From Chrysophaeum taylorii (lineage: Eukaryota > Sar > Pelagophyceae > Pelagomonadales > Pelagomonadaceae), in the NCBI GenBank assembly GCA_029834535.1, contig JAQMWT010000464.1, forward strand, positions 105,906-169,905: a stretch of DNA of 64,000 bases, written 5' to 3'. Shown piece after piece: positions 61,253 to 64,000 of this stretch; within the stretch, counting starts at the first letter, position 1; every line of letters begins with the position of its first letter. The notes under the pieces were generated by a model. It searched no databases. It had not been told where the DNA came from and saw only the letters and a program-made list of their open reading frames with translations. A program made the translations under genes and the position numbers.

Positions 61253-62620
61253 ATGAGACCCGTGGACTCGCCACCGGTTTCTTTACGCTTTAAAGACGCA
61301 GACCCACGACCGATCAAGATGACGCCTTATAGGTTGACGCCAGCAAAGCTCGAGTGTCTCAGAAAGCAGATCACTGAGTGGTGTCGCGATGGAGTCATCC
61401 GACCGGCGAACTCTCCGTGGGGATTCCTGTACTGATGCTGCCTAAGAAGGGAGCCGAGGCCGGGACGTCGAATGCTTTTCGTGCTGCCGTTGACTTGCGT
61501 CAGCTCAATGATCAGCTGGTCAATGACAGTTGGCCGAATATTCGTCAAGATGATGCTTTGGCTTTTCTTGCCATGCGCCGTTGGCGGACGTGCATTGATA
61601 TTCGATGGGGTTATCATAACTTACGTTTGGACGCCGCTGCTCAGGACGCTGTTACGATGGTTAGTCCACTTGGAGCCCATAGTTTCTTGCGCTTGCCTCT
61701 AGGAGTAAAAACAGCAGGAGCTCTCTTTGTAAGCAGATGGCTAGCGATTTGTCCACATGGATGTATAAGGACTTGGTCGCGTTTGTCGACGATATTATGA
61801 TGGGATCGGATGAACTCCATCGACATTTACAAGTTTTGATTGAAGTGTTGTGCCATTTAGCACAGCGAGGATATAGTGGACGAACTTCGAAGTTCCACCT
61901 CCTCAAGGATGAAATCGAGTTTTTGGGACATATTTCGACTCCGGAAGGCTTGAAGCCGAATCCCAAGACGTTAGAAGCGTTGCAGCAGATGCCGATTCCC
62001 GGTACGTTGCCCAATACGTCCCCGAAGACCCAGATTCGATCTTTCATTGGTATGAGCAACTATTGCCGCCGATATGTGAAGAATTATTCGAAGATTGTGG
62101 AGCCGCTTAGGCGATTGTGTCTTGAAGGCGTTAAGTTTGAGTGGACGCCTGAGTGCCAAAAGGCATGGGACACGATCATCGAAGCTTTGGTGGATTCTCG
62201 TGGAGTTTATCATCCTGACTACGATCTTCCTTTCAGATCCGCTCGGATGCTTCCAAGGATGGTCTGGGCGCGTATCTTTTCAGCTCGTGGAAATCAAGGA
62301 CGAAACCGGCAAGGTGACACGAGAGGAACGAGTAATTGAGTATTGGAGCCGAGCTGTGCCGAAAGAGATGCGGAACTATGAGCCTCGCCGGCTAGAGCTC
62401 CTGGCAGTTATTCTTTCTCTTGAGCATTTCCGCTCTTATATTGAAGGTCACAAGACGATCCTTGAAACAGATCATCGCAACTTGACGTTTTTACGAAAGG
62501 CGAAGCACTCGTCTGGGCAGTTGGCTCGATGGGCGATGCGGCTCGCCAATTTTGATCCTGAATTGGGTTACAAGCCAGGGAAGTCGCCGGGAATGAGCAT
62601 CCCTGACTGTCTCTCTCGCA
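61253..62620 (+). pseudogene. Ty3-type reverse transcriptase and RNase H, frameshifted
   Basis: RT motifs run across three frames: MTPYRLTPAKLECLRKQI and GVIRPANSPWGF; AAVDLRQLND, CIDIRWGYHNLRLD and LRLPLGVKTAGALF; then the catalytic FVDDIMMGSDELH, and EFLGHISTPEGLKPNP with IRSFIGMSNYCRRYVKNYSK. RNase H follows with VIEYWSRAVPKEMRNYEPRR, ELLAVILSLEHFRSYIEG and TDHRNLTFL. Clear Ty3/gypsy order. Four frame changes in about 1.4 kb. Confidence 0.9.
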
Positions 62621-63931
62621 ATCCTATAGATCATGTCATCGAGACGGACGAGTTTGGTGAACCCTTGAACCACGCGTATCTAGTGTGCCAAGAACTCCCT
62701 CGTTCTGTTGATGATGAAGGAGTACCTTTACCTGGGTGCCATGTCATTCTGTCGTTTGTTACGACTGAGTTGCCTGTGGAGGAAGAGGAGGAAGACCTCG
62801 ATGATCCGATGCAATTGGTCACGTCTCATGCTACGAAACAACGTCAGAAGCAACGACTTCAGACCCAGCCTAGTATTTTCCGTGATGCCGATGATTACCA
62901 AGAGTACATCGACAAGATTCCGGATAATTTGACTTTGGAAGAGATAGCCAAAGAGCAGATCACTGATGCTACTTGCGAGGACATTCGTTATCGCATGGCT
63001 CAGGGCCATTCTCTTCGTCGGTACGGAGCCAATTATCGCTATCAAGTGGTGAAAGGAGTTCTCTACCGTGCCGCACCCGACTTGCACCCGATGATAGTCG
63101 CACCCCGAACTTTACGGACGCGCATCATCCGATTGTACCATGACACACCTCTCAATGGTGGTCATATGGGTCGTCAAAGTACAGTGCAGTCGATACTTGA
63201 GCGTTTTGGTGGCCTCATATGTCTAATGAGGTGGGTGCTTACATTGCTGGTTGCATAGTGTGCAAGAAAGCTCGTACGCCTGAACCAAAGAGAGCAGGTC
63301 TGCTTCAGCAACCGGTGTATGATGGTGATTGTGTCGTCCTTTGTATGGATTTGTTTGGACCTTGCCCAGTGCTGGTCCCGAGACATATCTCATTGTTTTT
63401 GATCCATTTTCTCATTTCTTGATTCTTGACGTACTACACCATAAGACTGCTGAGTCAATCCTCGAGTCTTTTGTCGCGAATATATTACTCAAAGGTTATC
63501 TACCTCAGAGGATTCGTACCGACAATGGGAAAGAGTTCGTCAACAAGTTGATGGAAGAGTTTTGTCATCTTTTCAATGTTCGGTATAGTACCACGATTCC
63601 GTATCATGCTCAGGCTAATCCTGCGGAAAGGGTCAACCGCTTTATCAAGGCTTTCCTCCGTGCGTGCCTTCAAAACCGCAAGATCACGGAATGGCCCGAA
63701 TTCGCGGAGTACATTGCTTTTTGTTATAATCGTAAATTTATTCCGGGGACTCAGATCTCACCTTTCATGCTTCGTCTTAACCGGCAGCCTTTATTGCCAA
63801 CCGATTACACGATCATGGATCTTGATGTCCGCCGCCTGCCGAAAACTCGCTCCGATGTTGTGGCAGAGACTCGCGAGAGGCTGAAGTTCTATACCGCTAC
63901 GGTGAACGAAGCTCGTGAGAAGGCTTCGTAA
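62621..63931 (+). pseudogene. Ty3-type integrase, frameshifted
   Basis: After an acidic linker, the HHCC zinc module is split over two frames (YHDTPLNGGHMG, then GCIVCKKART). The core has RTDNGKEFVNKLMEEF (second Asp) and YHAQANPAERVNRFIKAFL (catalytic Glu). The first Asp is in LCMDLFGPCP. The frame ends at 63931 near the window edge. Confidence 0.88.
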
Positions 63932-64000
63932 ACAACGTCTCGCCTATAATGCGGATCATGTTGATGTGGAGTATGAAGAAGGTTCACATGTTCTGCTCTA

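Larger units (their letters stand above)
55703..64000 (+). mobile_element. Ty3/gypsy LTR retrotransposon with methyltransferase, partial
   Basis: Order on the plus strand: gag, protease, C5-methyltransferase, RT, RNase H, integrase, cut by the window end. RT before integrase is the Ty3 order. At least eight frame changes and two in-frame stops show that this copy is decayed. Left boundary approximate (gag ATG). Confidence 0.88.

Overview
The window is nuclear DNA of a eukaryote, most likely a photosynthetic stramenopile (pelagophyte-like alga). That assignment is inferred from four things: a chlorophyll-binding LHC protein whose leader looks like a signal peptide ending in an S-A-F motif, as in red-derived complex plastids; a replication-type histone cluster; compact, GC-rich genes with few and very short introns (42 and 66 nt seen); and short divergent promoters. 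No tRNA, rRNA or CRISPR array was recognised.

Layout. 1-3.4 kb: no gene recognised. 3.4-21.1 kb: a secreted or Golgi DUF6492-type glycosyltransferase, then a five-gene histone cluster (H3 and H4 divergent, H2B, H2A, H1). Each histone gene is followed by the same 3' stem-loop, GGTGTT-(4 nt)-AACACC. A 12.1-kb Ty1/copia-type retrotransposon (7306-19400, minus strand) sits between H2B and H2A, with LTRs, a 5-bp target duplication and a half-tRNA-iMet primer site. 21.1-29.1 kb: housekeeping genes (ATPase-only Hsp70, small coiled-coil protein, proteasome beta-4, serine acetyltransferase, EF-hand protein, three-repeat Myb). 30-47.9 kb: a glycosyltransferase/FUT8 fusion, SOUL protein, MFS transporter, ABCG transporter, double-hotdog thioesterase-like protein, a repeat protein, LHC, an SDR/acyltransferase fusion and a RING protein. 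Four copies of one Helitron-like element carrying the C-terminal part of a PIF1 helicase are scattered among them. 48-54.5 kb: an eroded second copy of the copia family. 55.7-64 kb: a frameshifted Ty3/gypsy-type element running off the end.

The main result is that both LTR retrotransposon families carry a C5-cytosine DNA methyltransferase domain directly downstream of the protease, although they belong to different superfamilies. The copia element also shows a heptapeptide, T-[EA]-x-S-L-N-Y, repeated five times near domain junctions of the polyprotein; these look like protease cleavage sites. Its last junction leads into an unusual 662-residue C-terminal ORF. The methyltransferase reading is based on motif order by eye. 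All copies here carry frameshifts or stops, so intact relatives elsewhere in the genome would be needed to show function.
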